64,000 bases of DNA, taken from contig BLJB01000154.1 in assembly GCA_013423325.1 (NCBI GenBank), forward strand, positions 34,390-98,389, read 5' to 3'. Below the pieces are notes generated by a model. That model saw only the letters and a list, made by a program, of their open reading frames with translations, had not been told where the DNA came from and did not search any database. Both the position numbers and the translations under genes were made by a program. The stretch comes from Usnea hakonensis (taxonomy: Eukaryota > Ascomycota > Lecanoromycetes > Lecanorales > Parmeliaceae). Positions 44,100 to 57,000 of this stretch are shown here, piece after piece. Numbering within the stretch: position 1 is the first letter of the stretch; the number at the start of each line of letters is the position of its first letter.

Positions 44100-47000
44100 A
44101 TGTTGTCTGCATTCACAGCTCGACCAATTGTCGAGCTCAAACAGCGAGACAAGTCCAAGATTGAGTCTGTACTTGCTTATGGTAATATCACTAATATCGC
44201 TTTTGGGCCCAAAATAAAAGTCACCTCACTGATCGCATTCTAGGGGACCGTCTCCTTGTCGGCCTAAGCACGGGCAGCCTCCGTATTTACCGAGTCAATG
44301 AACCCATTGACGAGTCCGGCGAGAGTAACGCAATTTCAACAGATGGAGACAGGCCCGTATCCCAGTCAGGCTCTAAGTCTGCGGATTTGATGCGAGAGCT
44401 AGAGAAGTTCTCTAAATACAAAGTGGAGCAGCTAGCGGTGGTCAAAGAAGCCAACCTCCTCGTCTCTCTCTCGAACGGCCAAGTCCATTTCCACGACCTT
44501 CAAAGTTACGAACTACAAGAGACTCTAGTGAAAGCGAAGGGCGCGAGCACTTTTACGGTGACGTCAAACGTGGTCCAAGATGAAATTACTGGCGTACCAT
44601 CGATCGTTTCCAGGCTAGCTGTCGCTGTAAAGAGGAGGCTCTTACTGTGGTCGTGGCATGATAGTGAACTGGCACCTCAGACGTCAGAGATCTTGCTTGC
44701 CAACACCATTAGGACTTTGAAATGGGCGACTGGGACAAGAATGATTGCTGGGCTCAATTCGAGCTACGTCCTAGTCGACGTAGAGACTTCCGCAATCACC
44801 GATATAATTGGGCCGGGAAGTATTGGGGGAGCACCAGGACAAGATGGAGGACGCTTTAGTGGCGCTGGAGTTGCGAGTATGGGATACTTGGGCATGACTT
44901 CTCCGCCACCTTTGGTAACACAGCTAGGGAAAGGGGAGATGCTACTGGCAAAGGATATCAATACGCTTTTCATTGATACAGACGCGACCTCGCTCGGACG
45001 AAGGCAGATTCCCTGGTCTATTGCTCCAGAGGCCGTTGGCTATTCCTACCCGTACTTGCTGGCTCTCCAAGCGACCAAAGGCACATTGGAAGTTAGAAAT
45101 CCGGAGACGTTGAGCCTGCTGCAAACGATATCTTTGCCATCTGCCCATCAATTGCATGTGCCACAACCGACTGTCAGTTTGGCTCATGCAGGCAAAGGCT
45201 TCCTCGTTTTCAGCGATCGTTGCATCTGGAGGATGAAGGCTCTGGAATACGATGCCCAGATCGATGCACTGGTCGAGCAGGGCAGACTGGATGAGGCACT
45301 CAGCTTACTTGGCATGCTAGAAGATGCGTTGCTCAAGGACAAAGAAGGTCGTGTCCGAGATATCAAGATTATCAAAGCTCAACAGCTTTTTGACCAGCGA
45401 AGATACCGAGAGTCAATTGACCTCTTCACTGAAGTTTCTGCACCTCCAGAAAGAGTGATTCGTATGTACCCTCCATTCATTGCTGGGGATGCATCGCCAG
45501 AATCTCCTTTGCACAAGGATAATTTGAAGGAGAATCATTTCGAAGCTGGCACAGATGTTGCATCGGATATCAAACACTCGCCCGAGGAGACTCCTCCCAC
45601 TAAGACGTCAACTGAAAGCAACGTCAAGGATACCGATGAAGGCAACGACAGACGAAATATAAATAAGCCACTTGAAGGCAAAGACCTCAAGATCGCTACT
45701 GAAGAGCTTCGAGGCTTTCTAGTGTCAGCCAGGACGAAGTTCAAGAAGATCCTGAATACAAATGGGGATGTAAAAATTGACGTATTTGATAACATGTCTC
45801 AGATAGAAGTACGGGAGATCGCGTCATTGATTGGACAATCTACGCTCAATGCGTCCGAAGACCAGAACCAGTTGCTTCAGACCGCGAAACTTGTCGACAC
45901 AACGCTTTTCCGCGCCTATATGTTCGTCAGTCCATCTTTTGCTGGACCACTGTTTCGCATCGACAACTTCTGCGATCCAGATGTGGTCAATGAGAGACTC
46001 ATCGAAGCTCATCGGTACAACGACCTGGTTGATTTTTTCTACGGCAAGAAGCTTCATCGTCCGGCCTTGGAATTACTCAAGAAATTCGGAGACGTAGAGG
46101 AACAAAATCAAGAGGCTCCACAGCTCCATGGTCCTCAAAGGACCGTGGCATACTTGCAAAGTCTTCCACCGGAGATGATCGACCTTATACTGCAATTTGC
46201 AGAATGGCCATTGAGAAAAGATCCAAAACTAGGCATGGAGGTCTTTATGGCCGATTCCGAAAATGCAGAAACTTTGGACCGGCCAAAAGTGCTTCAATTC
46301 TTGGAAAACATCGACAAGAGCCTGGCCAGAACTTACCTAGAGCATATCATCCAAGAGCTCAACGATAGGACACCTGACTTTCACCAACGACTCGTGAACG
46401 TTTACATGGAGCGTCTGAAATCGGGTCTCTTTGCTAGTGACGATGATCGAGTGGCATGGAAGGAAAAGACTCTTGACTTCTTGAGGACAAGCAAATGTTA
46501 TCAGCCTTCTAAGATTTTTCAACAATTACCAAAGGACGATCCCAATCTCTTCGAAGCGCGAGCCATTCTTCTCAGCAACATGGGCCAGCACAAGCAGGCT
46601 CTTGACATATATGTATTTCAGCTGCAGGACGCCGACAAAGCAGAAGAATACTGTAACCAGATCTTTCTAACAGAGACGGCCAACGCACCGGCACCTACGC
46701 CCCATGGTAGAGCAACAGACACCGATCCTAACGATGCTCCTCCATCGATCTACCATACACTTTTGTCACTCTACCTGTCACCTCCACAACCCCATAAACC
46801 CCAGTGGGGCCCAGCGCTTAATATATTAGCCAAACACGGTGCCCGTATGCCTGCATTCTCGACGCTGAATCTGATTCCTGAAATTTTGCCCATCAAAGAG
46901 CTCGAGTCGTACTTCCGAGGGAGGATACGCACGGCGAACACGCTTGTCAACGAGGGAAGGATTGTGGCGGGCATGCGAAGCACCCTGGCCTTCAGCGAAG

Positions 47001-47244
47001 AAGCTAAGCTACGGCTTGGCGACGGTATCCGAGGAGGCAATGACGGCCGGAACAGAAGAGTTGTAGTAACTGATGATCGAGTGTGTGGTGTCTGTTATAA
47101 GAGATTTGGTGGCAGTGTCATCAAGGTCATGCCTGAGTAGGTCCAAATTTTTCAGTTGTCACTATTAAAAGTTTGCTCAAAGGTTTGCTAACTCCTGACG
47201 GTCATAGCAATACTGTTGTCCATTATGGCTGTTCGGCTCGGTGA
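44100..47244 (+). CDS. VPS39: Vps39/Vam6, HOPS complex subunit
   Basis: Exons 44100-44181, 44244-47136, 47208-47244; 1003 aa. The N-terminal CNH (citron homology) beta-propeller starts with MLSAFTARPIVELKQRDKSK and DRLLVGLSTGSLRIY. Its middle has FLVFSDRCIWRMKALEYDAQ. A clathrin-repeat/TPR-like helical region follows (LLGMLEDALLKDKEGRVRDI; AQQLFDQRRYRESIDLFTE). The C-terminal Vps39_2 domain ends in DRVCGVCYKRFGGSVIKVM. The last intron (donor GTAGGT after CCTGA) joins PDNTVVHYGC, as in homologues. Vps39 tethers vacuolar membranes through Ypt7 as part of HOPS and takes part in vacuole-mitochondria contacts. A 40-residue Asp/Lys/Thr-rich insert (about 400-440) is typical of filamentous fungi. 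Confidence 0.93.
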
Positions 47245-47409
47245 TGAAGAGGATTCCGTGGCGGGTGATAGCTTCCATTTCCGCCCCAAAGGTGTCCTGA
47301 CTTATCTCAGCTATTGTATGGTTCATAGATACCCCCAAGCGCGATATTTCTTCCATAGAACCTCCAGGCTCGATATGTAAGGGTACAAATCCAGTCGGAT
47401 CCCCGCTCT

Positions 47410-47718
47410 TCAGCCGTCTTCTTCCACCTTTTCCTCCCCGTAGTTCTCTTCTTCGGCCTTGTCATCAACCTTCGTTCCCTCACTCCCTGTTAGAGCCTTA
47501 TCCTCTTCCATCTTCGTAGTCAGAAAACTATTGACCTCGTCTTGTAAGTTCACGACCGACTTCCGTAACGCCGATAGATAGTTTGTCTTCTCTTTTGTGG
47601 ATGCGTTTGAGATAGAGGGGAGGGAGTGGGTGAAGGTGTTTTTTGCGGTGGGACTTGTGTAGTCTGCTTTGAGAGACGTACCGGAGTTTTGGTTCGTTGA
47701 ATCTGAAGCTGAAGCCAT
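47410..47718 (-). CDS. GON7: Gon7, EKC/KEOPS complex subunit
   Basis: 102 aa from the ATG of MASASDSTNQ; the frame extends upstream but that part is not family-like. The conserved core is YTSPTAKNTFTHSLPSI, then KEKTNYLSALRKSVVNLQDE, then VNSFLTTKMEEDKA, matching fungal Gon7. The tail is acidic. KEOPS makes the t6A modification of tRNA at A37, and Gon7 is the small fungal-type accessory subunit. It is convergent with VPS39 and divergent from the TORC2 gene. Confidence 0.82.
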   Translation of the reverse strand: MASASDSTNQNSGTSLKADYTSPTAKNTFTHSLPSISNASTKEKTNYLSALRKSVVNLQDEVNSFLTTKMEEDKALTGSEGTKVDDKAEEENYGEEKVEEDG

Positions 47719-47989
47719 TGTAGTTGAGTCAATGTTGAGGTTCGCAAAGATGTTGTGGGTACAAGCTGCGGGGCGGGAGTAGCGGAGAATAAAGCGCAAT
47801 GTAAAAGCTTCCAGTGGGGGCGCCTTTCGATGACTTCCCCACCATTCACCACTGCCCAAAACTTTGTATTTAAGCAGACAATGGGTTTAGTGCAAGATCA
47901 GGCAGTCACGGATTTGCTTGTAATAGTCCAAAAGTCTGCCTCTGTCCCCTGATCTCGATCTCGGCGTCCGGACAGGGACTCACAAGAAC
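47719..47989. promoter_or_regulatory. Divergent promoter region GON7 / BIT61-like
   Basis: A 271-bp spacer between the two ATGs. No recognised site; listed for its divergent arrangement. Confidence 0.35.
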
Positions 47990-50368
47990 ATGAATACCTC
48001 AACGTATAGGCGCCCCGGTGCTTTCTTACCCCGAGCACCAGCGTCACCAGGCCCATATCAAAATCGGCCGCAAAGCAGTAATGCATCTGAAAGCGATTCC
48101 TCCAGCTCCTCACAAGTAACCGCCCAGTCCCGAAACACCCAGTCACCCCAACCGCAGTTCAACCCCTCTTACGCATTCCCTTCGCCAAATCCCAATTCTA
48201 GTACAACCTCAGTCAACAATTTCTCAAGGCCTGCCCCACCAAGACAATTATCCAGTGATCTTCCAGCACGAGCTACACTTCCGGCGTCCGCGCATAGGCG
48301 GCAACACTCGCAGGGCTTCTTTGAGCCGTCACTACCGACAGCTACACTCTCAGAGCAATCCGCTATGGGGGGGAACCTTACCGCTTCGCAGATAGCAGCT
48401 CAGGCTGCCATGCAGCATCAAGCATCATCCCAGCATAGCAGGAACCGGTCACAGACAATACCGAACCCCAATCACAGCCCGCCAGGTAACATCACTGGAC
48501 GACGAAAGCCTCCACCAATCCAGACTGCAACAGAGACATCGAGAACGCCGAATGGACCGCAAACCCCAGCACTAAGGAACTACAATGGAGCTCTGGGTGG
48601 ACATTCAGCGGCCGCGGTCACTGCTGCGAACGCTGCCCTTCCCCACAGCTCGAAGACGTCGCCTGGCCTTACGCACTTTGAGTTTCCGGAGAAGGAGTAC
48701 AGGCTCAAGACGGAGAGGTCAAAGATGAAGCTCTTCTCGAAGCCGAAGAGCACAACTGGCAAGGATATGGAGAAGTCTATGCCTTCGCCGAACAAGATCG
48801 AGCGCCCCAGTACGCTCTCAAAGATGGTCAACCCTTCGGTCACAAGCTTCGCGGACTCGGTTATGTCGGGTGCGTCGTCTATGTACTCTACGAACAATGC
48901 CTCGACCTCTACGCTGGTTCCTCTTGATCGTCAAGCTACATATGAGAAAGAGAAGGCCCACAAGCATCATTTTCTGTCCCGTCAGAAGAACAAGATCAAA
49001 GACAAGATTGGCGACGACCATGCCCTTCCGTTATCTTCAGCATCCAGCAACTCTAAGCCTATCGATCCTAGTGCTCCAGCATCCTTGTACAACTTTACGC
49101 CAGCCCCGGCAAGCCCCGCATCGTCATCGTTCAGCGGGCTAGATCTTCGACATGGAGGCCGTGCACTGCGTGAGAAGAAGAAAGAGGAGAAAGCTGTCCC
49201 TGGCTATGCTCCGCCATTCGCGCCAAAGAAGGCCGATATTGACCGAGTGGACTGGGCAACCGGAGGAGCACTTAGCGGTGGTACCGGTCTCACTCCTTCG
49301 CTCTTTGGGGTTCCCTTTTCCAGCTCCCATACTGCTACTTCATCTGCTTCTTCGATTTTGCAGGGTTTCGGGCTGAACAACATGCGCCCTGAGGACGCAT
49401 GGGACTTTCTGAGAGCTAGATTGCTGGTTGTCTTTGAAGGAGACGAGCTGCGTATTCCTGTCGAGGACCTTAATGGCTTAGTCCTCGTTCATATCCAGAG
49501 ATGCATCATCACGCGAAGTGCGCCGATCATCATCGAAGACCTCCGGGACTTACTCCAGACCGGCTTCACATTTCTAGATCAGACTTTGCGGAATGTTCCT
49601 GATCACCGCCTAGTACCTCATCTAGTGGACATGTGGCTATTCGTCTTCGGCAAGCTCCTTCCTTACATGCAAGCGGTTTTTCTCCCCCTCGACCTCGAGT
49701 TCAAAGGCCACGGCACTCTCATGACCTCTCAAGAAGCAGCCGATTTCTGGGGTGCTGACCCTGACTCTACCGACTCCGCCTTTGGCAACGAATTTGACGT
49801 CCGAAGAATTGTACTGCTATCCTACCGTGACAATGTCATTCTGGCGCACTATGAAGCACTCAAAGCCACCTTTTCCCGTCTCAGCCTTGATAGCATCAAC
49901 GCAGGCGTCAGCCCGGTTGTCGACAGCTTCGATGGCGTCGTAGGCGGCCGACCAGGTACAGCAGCTAGTCTAGACCCCGGAGTCGCCAGTTTCAATTCCC
50001 AAGGATCCACACTCCTCGGAGATGGAGGCAGAAGCAGAGCAACTTCAAATCTCTCTGCCCCAGAGCTTCCATCTTTCGGCTCACCGCACGCCCGTCGTCA
50101 AGGTCCACCGGACAGTTCGCAAGTAACAGAGACAGTGGGTCGGATGCTGCAATGTGTGAGTGTTTTGGCAAGTGTACAGAGTGGCGATGACAGTCAAGCT
50201 AAGATGGAAGACTTGGCCAAAGCGTTGAAGCTCAATTGGTTAGGCAGAGGGAGGACTGGGAGGAACAGGAGAGGGTTTGTGGGTACGAGAGCGCCGGCTA
50301 GACCTGCGAGGGAGGCGAATGGAATGGCGGAGAGGGAAGACGAGAGCAGGATGGGGAGTCATCTATAG
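47990..50368 (+). CDS. HbrB-domain protein, TORC2 subunit (Bit61/PRR5-like)
   Basis: A single exon of 792 aa. The HbrB domain (about residues 460-635) reads NMRPEDAWDFLRARLLVVF, EDLNGLVLVHIQRC, DLRDLLQTGFTFLDQTL, HLVDMWLFVFGKLLPYMQ, VFLPLDLEFKGHG and FDVRRIVLLSYRDNVIL. These are family hallmarks. Yeast Bit61/Bit2, fission yeast Bit61 and animal PRR5/Protor are TORC2 subunits; the name HbrB comes from the Aspergillus hyphal-branching gene. The N-terminal 440 residues are Ser/Asn/Pro/Gln-rich and disordered, and the C-terminus ends in an Arg/Gly-rich tail. This is the last intact gene before the AT-rich region. Confidence 0.9.
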   Translation: MNTSTYRRPGAFLPRAPASPGPYQNRPQSSNASESDSSSSSQVTAQSRNTQSPQPQFNPSYAFPSPNPNSSTTSVNNFSRPAPPRQLSSDLPARATLPASAHRRQHSQGFFEPSLPTATLSEQSAMGGNLTASQIAAQAAMQHQASSQHSRNRSQTIPNPNHSPPGNITGRRKPPPIQTATETSRTPNGPQTPALRNYNGALGGHSAAAVTAANAALPHSSKTSPGLTHFEFPEKEYRLKTERSKMKLFSKPKSTTGKDMEKSMPSPNKIERPSTLSKMVNPSVTSFADSVMSGASSMYSTNNASTSTLVPLDRQATYEKEKAHKHHFLSRQKNKIKDKIGDDHALPLSSASSNSKPIDPSAPASLYNFTPAPASPASSSFSGLDLRHGGRALREKKKEEKAVPGYAPPFAPKKADIDRVDWATGGALSGGTGLTPSLFGVPFSSSHTATSSASSILQGFGLNNMRPEDAWDFLRARLLVVFEGDELRIPVEDLNGLVLVHIQRCIITRSAPIIIEDLRDLLQTGFTFLDQTLRNVPDHRLVPHLVDMWLFVFGKLLPYMQAVFLPLDLEFKGHGTLMTSQEAADFWGADPDSTDSAFGNEFDVRRIVLLSYRDNVILAHYEALKATFSRLSLDSINAGVSPVVDSFDGVVGGRPGTAASLDPGVASFNSQGSTLLGDGGRSRATSNLSAPELPSFGSPHARRQGPPDSSQVTETVGRMLQCVSVLASVQSGDDSQAKMEDLAKALKLNWLGRGRTGRNRRGFVGTRAPARPAREANGMAEREDESRMGSHL

Positions 50369-52429
50369 ACTTGAGATCTCGCATTGTGACAAGCGACATT
50401 CATCATAGCGAGGAGCAAAGGCGCGTGGGATATGGACGATACCCCACATGGCGAGTAGTTACACATTTGTAAAACCATTTCATTTTCGGATCCTCCATCT
50501 ATTCTGACTGTCTCGAGTACAGTATTTGATGTCCAATAGCCTTAGGAAAGGTATGCGAGACAAGCTCTGAGATAGGGGTAATAAGGTACTGAGAAATGTA
50601 GATAATTCGGCAGTAAAAGGGATGATTCTTTTCTACTACGGAAGAAAAAGCTAAGTATCTATACTAATCTACTAATAGCTTAGCAAAATAAGCTATTTTT
50701 ATAATATAAATTTTTACCCCTATAGACTACCCCCTTTTTAATAACTCGCTATTATATAAGATACTATTACTAAGCTATACTATTTAAATACTTTTAATAA
50801 TATTAGCTATTATCGAGCTTTAAAGTATTTAATATCTTAATATTTTTATTATTGCTTAAGTTAAATTCTTTTTCGTTACTTAAACTAGATTCCTTAATTT
50901 TCGATTTAACTAAATACTCTTAAAGTAGAAATATATTAATAAATAGAAAATCGTTTAATACTATAAAGCTAGATCTTAAAGTAGTTTTTATTCTAATTTA
51001 TAATAGAATCTATCTATATAATTAACTACTACCTCTCTTATTCTCGCCTATTATAATCTTATCTATTATAGTCTTATCTATTATAGTCTTACCTACTATA
51101 GCCTCTTCTATTTTATTTCTACTAAATATAGACTTATACTTTCTAATAGTAGTAATATCTTTAGTAGTACTCTTATTTACTATAATTTTTTTCTTATTCT
51201 TATCGTAACTAAAAAGCGATAGTATATCTTAATATTATTTAATAAATATATTAATCTTATTCTATTCTTTAGTAGTAATATTCTTAACGATTTATTTATT
51301 TATCTTATAAAAGTCCCGTAAAGTATCTAGGTCTCTAATAGAGCTTTCTTACTTTACTCTAGCCTAATAGATTTTCTTTACTAATTACGTAGCCTTTTCT
51401 ATATAAGAAATAAGGGGGCTAATAAGGATATATATTTTAACTAATATATTTATTATTATTATAAACTTCTTATAATATTTTTCTAATATATTTTTAGTCG
51501 TAGTAATATCCTCCTCTAAAGTCTTCTTTACTATCTTAGATTTTATTAACTTTATAATAAGAGTTACTATTTTTTACTATAAGAGACCTTTTTCTTTATC
51601 TATATCTTTAAGATTTATAATAGTAAAAGCGGGTATAATTTTTTTTATTATAGATAATTTAGCTATCTTAATAGTTTTTTTATAGAGCTTTATAAAGTAG
51701 GCTTAACTAATCTAATTAATATAGAAGCTATCTTTCTAGAGGGATCTATATTCTTTCTAATAAAAATCAATTTCTTATTAATAGAGGCTTTCTTTAATCT
51801 CTTTTTCCTAGTAATATTAATTTTAATATTAACCTTTTACTTAGTAGCTTCGGTTTTAGTTTATTAAAGATTTTTTTATAGCGTTATATATATCTCTCTA
51901 TCTTCTATATTATACTTTATACTCGCCTAATTATAATTAATTAATACTAAGTTTCTATTAACCCCCTTTTAGCTATATATTTAAAATCTTATAAATACTA
52001 CTAAATAGTACTACTCTTTATCTTTAATATAATATTTAACTATTTACCTCTTATTCTAGTAATTTACTTATAACTATTTTATAGTAAAGATTATTAACTA
52101 TTAAAAGTTTCTCTCTTTTTATTTAATTCTAGCTTTATAAACTTCCGCTATCTAATAGTTATTTATATATATTCTATTAGATAGTAATTTATTATTAATC
52201 TTTAGCTCGTTATAATAGAATATAATAATACGCGGCTAACTAGAGGTCTACTTTAAAGATAAAACGCGAGTTAGTAATTTAAACTCTAAAGTAGCTTTAG
52301 ATATAATTTTTAGAATTATAGTAAAAGATAATATAGAAATTCTTAATATAGTAGTAAAGAGTATAATATTTAAATAATTTATATAATAATAAAAGTATAT
52401 TATAAAACTTAGAGTGATTTATATGATTT
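50369..52429. other. Transition and AT-rich, RIP-like gene desert
   Basis: From about 50640 the base composition drops sharply to very AT-rich text dominated by TA, with few CA or TG dinucleotides. This is the mark of repeat-induced point mutation. No open frame of note exists. Weak minus-strand coding-like text around 51600-51850 suggests an old retroelement Gag-like or ORF1-like segment, but I cannot name it. Confidence 0.7.
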
Positions 52430-52434
52430 AGGAA

Positions 52435-54066
52435 ATGGAGGGACGCTCATTCCAATCCATGGTTGACAGTGGCAACGAGGCGTACGAAGCACGCAAGCGA
52501 CTTGGGGTAGGAGCAGAGGGGAGCGGAGCAATCGATAGTAGTAGAGGAGGTAAGGTGGTGGTAGGAGAAACGCGTCAAGAATACGCGACTCAGGCCCCCA
52601 ACCAGCCGGTAGGGGGGGCGACTAATAGGAGGAGCCTCGGGAGAAGCCAGGCAAATAGGAAGGAACAAGCGAGTAACGCTATCGCCACGTTAGAAGCTAT
52701 CAAAAACACGCCGTTCAGAGAGCTTAGCGCGGCCGTATAGGAGGCGTACACGAAGAACCTGGGAGGCACCCAGACCTTTATCAAAGGACAGCAAATCGAC
52801 CTCGAAGCCCACGCGCAGAGGGAAGCACGCAGATCCCAGAGCCCAGCAGACAGTGGGGCGAGCACTCCGACCCTCCAGGGCTCCCCAGGGGGATGCTGGA
52901 GCAAAGGCAACCCCTTCACGGGGTCACCAATACAGAATACGAGGAGAGGGCCAGCAGCACAGGCCCAGAGGGAGACAACGGAAGAGTCTAGGCGGACAAG
53001 ACAACTCCTAGTCAGAATAGAGGAGGAAGGGGAGAGGACATCCACTACGGGGGTAACTAGCGAGAACCTCGTCGCGTCCTTTAAGATAGCAGGACACGCG
53101 TCAGAAGATATCGTGACAGCGCGGCGACTAAAGAGCGGGGACATAGAACTCCAGACGGCCAGCGCGAAGGCGAAGGAGCTACTAGAGGGAGACCCAACCT
53201 GGGCCACCAAGAAATTCAAGATCGCGAAGGTGGTAAAGAGGACCTATACCGTAGTAGCACACGGGATAAGGATCGAGGCGATAGATACGGAGAATAAGGA
53301 AGCCGTGAAGAAGAAGATACAAGAGGATAACGGGAGACTACACCCAGGCCTAGACGTAGTAAAGGCGAAGTGGATAGCGAGCGCGAGGAGACCGGCGCTA
53401 GGAGGGGGCAAGAAAAGGTACTCGTCGCTGATTGTCGACGTTGCCACGGAAGAAATGGCCTCCGGACTAGTGCTAAGAGGCCTGGTCGAGGCGGGGGAGG
53501 CGAAGGAGGTGTCGCACTATATACACGGAGCGGCACAGTGCTTCAATTACTAGGAGTGGGGCCATATGGCAGCCCACTGCAAAAATGAGACCAGATGTGC
53601 CGAGTACAACCAGAAGCACGATACCAGGGAGTATAACAAGGTGGCTCCGGGGGCCCTTAGAGTATGCGCGGCATGCGGCGGCAGGGGCCACGCAGCGTAC
53701 TAGAGGATATACCCGAGAAAGAGGCAAGAGACCGAGAAGGTCGCGAGAAAGCTAATACTAAGGCTAACGACGACCTCTAACCTAGGAGGGGCAAGGCCTA
53801 CCGAAGCGCCGAAGACTATCGATAGATTCACGGTAGTTCCGTCCAGGAAGAAGAGAACACGAGACACGACCAACGCGGGAAGCGGTCGCGAAGAGGAAGA
53901 CTCCGGGACGCTTAGGAGAGCTCCTAGAGTAGGAAGACCAGGAAGATTTATAATAAAGGAGGTTAGTCAAACGTCGCTACGGATCCCGTCCGGGACAGGA
54001 ACCTAGGGACTAACGGGGGTAGCCCAACTATCCGAGTCCTAGGAAGTCCAGATGCAAGACGCCTAA
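52435..54066 (+). pseudogene. LINE ORF1 (Gag-like, CCHC), stop-interrupted
   Basis: One frame runs through with few TAG stops; the first is at 52738. The two longest open segments are 52435-52740 and 53113-53553. Zinc-knuckle text sits at about 53535-53710: CFNY, stop, EWGHMAAHCKNETRC, and then VCAACGGRGHAAY, with one lost residue in each knuckle. ORF1 proteins of this type bind element RNA. The frame is better preserved than ORF2, with many CA dinucleotides kept. Confidence 0.75.
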
Positions 54067-54099
54067 GAATAGAACTCCCAGTTGCTAAACTCCCTATAA

Positions 54100-57000
54100 C
54101 GGAAAGCCAGACCCTAACAATACTATAGTACAATATAAGAGGCGAACTGGGAACGATAACGGCGCTACTTAATAACCCAGAGGTAAAGCAGGCCGACGTC
54201 TTAGCGATCTAGGAACCTTGGCAGAACACACACACGAAGTCATTATATAACCCGGGAACTAGCGAATTCTTCCTGTTATATAGGGGCGAAGCGGGTATAA
54301 GGGTATACCTCTACATTAATAAGAGGATCGATATTAATATATAGGAAGAGACGTCCCTATCCAAGGATATCTATACTATCACTATAAAGCTTAAAGGAAA
54401 AGATAGAGCCGCGGGAGAAGAGGCGATTTAGATCCTTAACGTATATAACCCTAGCCCGTCCCTAGTCACTACCGATAACCTATCAAGCCTCCCAATACTA
54501 AAGAAGGAGGTCTAGGGACAAGGGGAACGGATAGTGATAGGAGACTTTAACCTCTACTACCCGAACTAGAATAACCACGGGAGGTTTAGCTACCACAGGG
54601 AAGCGGACGAGCTACTAGAGATAACTACGGGAGCAGACATAAAACTCGCGCTTCCCGAGGACTCTATAACCTAGAGGGCGAGGGGTAGCGAAAGCGTAAT
54701 AGACCTCGTTTTTACGACGCTAGGACTAACTGAGGCAATAAAATCGTATAGAGTACGTCCAGACCTACAGATAGGCTCCGACTACTTCCCAGTATATATA
54801 GAGCTCGACCTATCGATAGAAGAAGCCCCTACTATCAGGAGAAGGGCGTAGAAAATAGTAAAGCCAGAAGCTATAAAAACCGCGATCCGAGAGCTAGTCT
54901 ACTCCTTACCTCCTAGCCAGCTAAGGACTAGAGGAGAGATAGACGAACACCTAGAGGATATCATAGTAGGCCTAAGGAAGGTAGTAGAAGAGACCGTTCT
55001 ATAGGCTAAACCATCAGATAGGGCTCGATCGTTCTGGGACCACGACTATAGCGAGGCCACGCAGAAGGCGAAACGCCTCGCGGCCGAATACCAGAATAGC
55101 CGCGGAAACCGGGGAGAAGAGGAATAGCGCACGGCTGTAAAACACCGGAACAAGGTAATTAGCAGAGCTAAAACGCTCGACTTTAGGCGAGGAGTCTACG
55201 AAGTAGAAGAGTTATAGAAGGGGATCTAGGGGCTAGCTAAGTAGACTAGATAGAGTAGTATAAACCTAAAGCTACTATCTAAGTTCCCAGCGCTTAAAGA
55301 CGGGGAAGCCGGTCCGGCGGGATCGTTCGAAGGCAAGGTAGTAGTACTTCGAAGGACCTTCTTTCTACTACCCCTATAGGCAGACTTTACTGATATCGAG
55401 GATACAGTCTACCTAAACCCAGTAGAGATAACCGTGGAGTTAATAGAAAAGGAGGTCAGGATAGCGATCTTCCGCCTAAAACAGGATAAGGCCCCAGGGA
55501 TAGACGGGATACCGAACAGATTCCTAAGGTTAGTCGCCAGTAAGGCCCTCCTACAGCTTACCAGGCTCTTCCAGGTATATATAGACCTAGGCTACTACCC
55601 GAAGGAGTTCAAAATCGCCAATACGATAGTCCTCCGTAAACCGGGCAAAGACGACTACTCAGAACCAAAGTCGTACCGGCCGATCGCCCTACTAAGTACG
55701 TTGGGGAAGGCTCTAGAGACAGTCGTAGCCAAGAGACTCAGCGACTATGCAGAGAAACACAACCTCCTCCCCCCGGAGCAGATAGGCGCACGGAAAGGCC
55801 GGTCCACCGAGATAGCCCTAGAAATAATAGTTAATACAGTATACACGGTATAGGGTAGCGGTAAGCAGTATATAGCCAGCCTGCTCTCTCTAGACGTGGC
55901 GGGGGTATTCGATAACGTATCCTACGAGCGGCTTCTCTATAACCTCAAGTCTAAGGGGGTCCCCCCCTAGATAGTAAACTAGACGTCGAGCTTCCTCACA
56001 GAAAGAGTAACGTTAATAACGCTAGGGTAGAAAACAAGCGAGGTAGAACTAGCGGAGATAGGGATCCTATAGGGGTCCCCGGTATCCCCTATACTATTCC
56101 TATTCTTTAACGTACCGCTTATCGAGGAGTACTCGAAGCTAAAGCTAAACCTCTAAGTCGGCGGCTTCGTCGACGATATCTACCTACTAGCGTATAGGAA
56201 GAGTACGGAAGCTAACTACGCAACGCTCAAGATAGCCTACGAGGTATACCTAAAGTAGGCGAAGATGTATAAAGTAACTTTCGCCCCTAAGAAGTACGAG
56301 CTAGTCTACCTTACTAGAAGGCTAAAGCGCTTTAATATAAAAGCCGTAATAGACCTAGGAGCGACTATCATAGAGCTAAAGGGTAGCATACGGGTACTAG
56401 GCCTGCACGTAGATAGAAAATTAAGGTAGGGCCCCTACCTCAAGAAGGTAAAGGCCAAGATGGCGTCCTAATGCCTCGCGCTATCGATAACGGCGGCCTC
56501 GATATAGGGAACAACTCTAAACCGAGCACGTATAGTATACTAGGCTATAGTCCGACCGGCGATAACATACGCGGCGGCTATCTGGCATAACCCGGCGGGT
56601 ACGCGAGGAGCGACAAAGATACCAGGGAGACAGCTAGGGATAACCCAGAATAAGTACCTAAGACACGTCTCGGGAGCATATAAGGCGATAAATACTAGGG
56701 AACTAGAGGCAGAGACAGGTGTTCCCCCCATATAGGTCTCTTTAGACCTAGCGGTCCTCCGTTACCAAGCCCTTAGGGGCGTACACGAGGTTACGAAAAT
56801 TGGAAACGCACGTATCCGCAGAGCACTCCGGGGGAAGCGAGGTCGTAAGGTAAAGGTACCACCGGTACCTATAATAGAGAAGTGCTTATGGGCCGAGGGT
56901 ACCCTCCCTAGGGGAGGGTGGGAATAACACGACGCAAGGAAGAGAGAAAGGAAGGAGACGGAGGCGATAAGAGGAAGAGTACGGGGCTAGGGTAATATAG

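Noticed and set aside
43684..44112. 142-codon minus frame over the VPS39 start
   Set aside because: No domain; overlaps the VPS39 first exon on the opposite strand.
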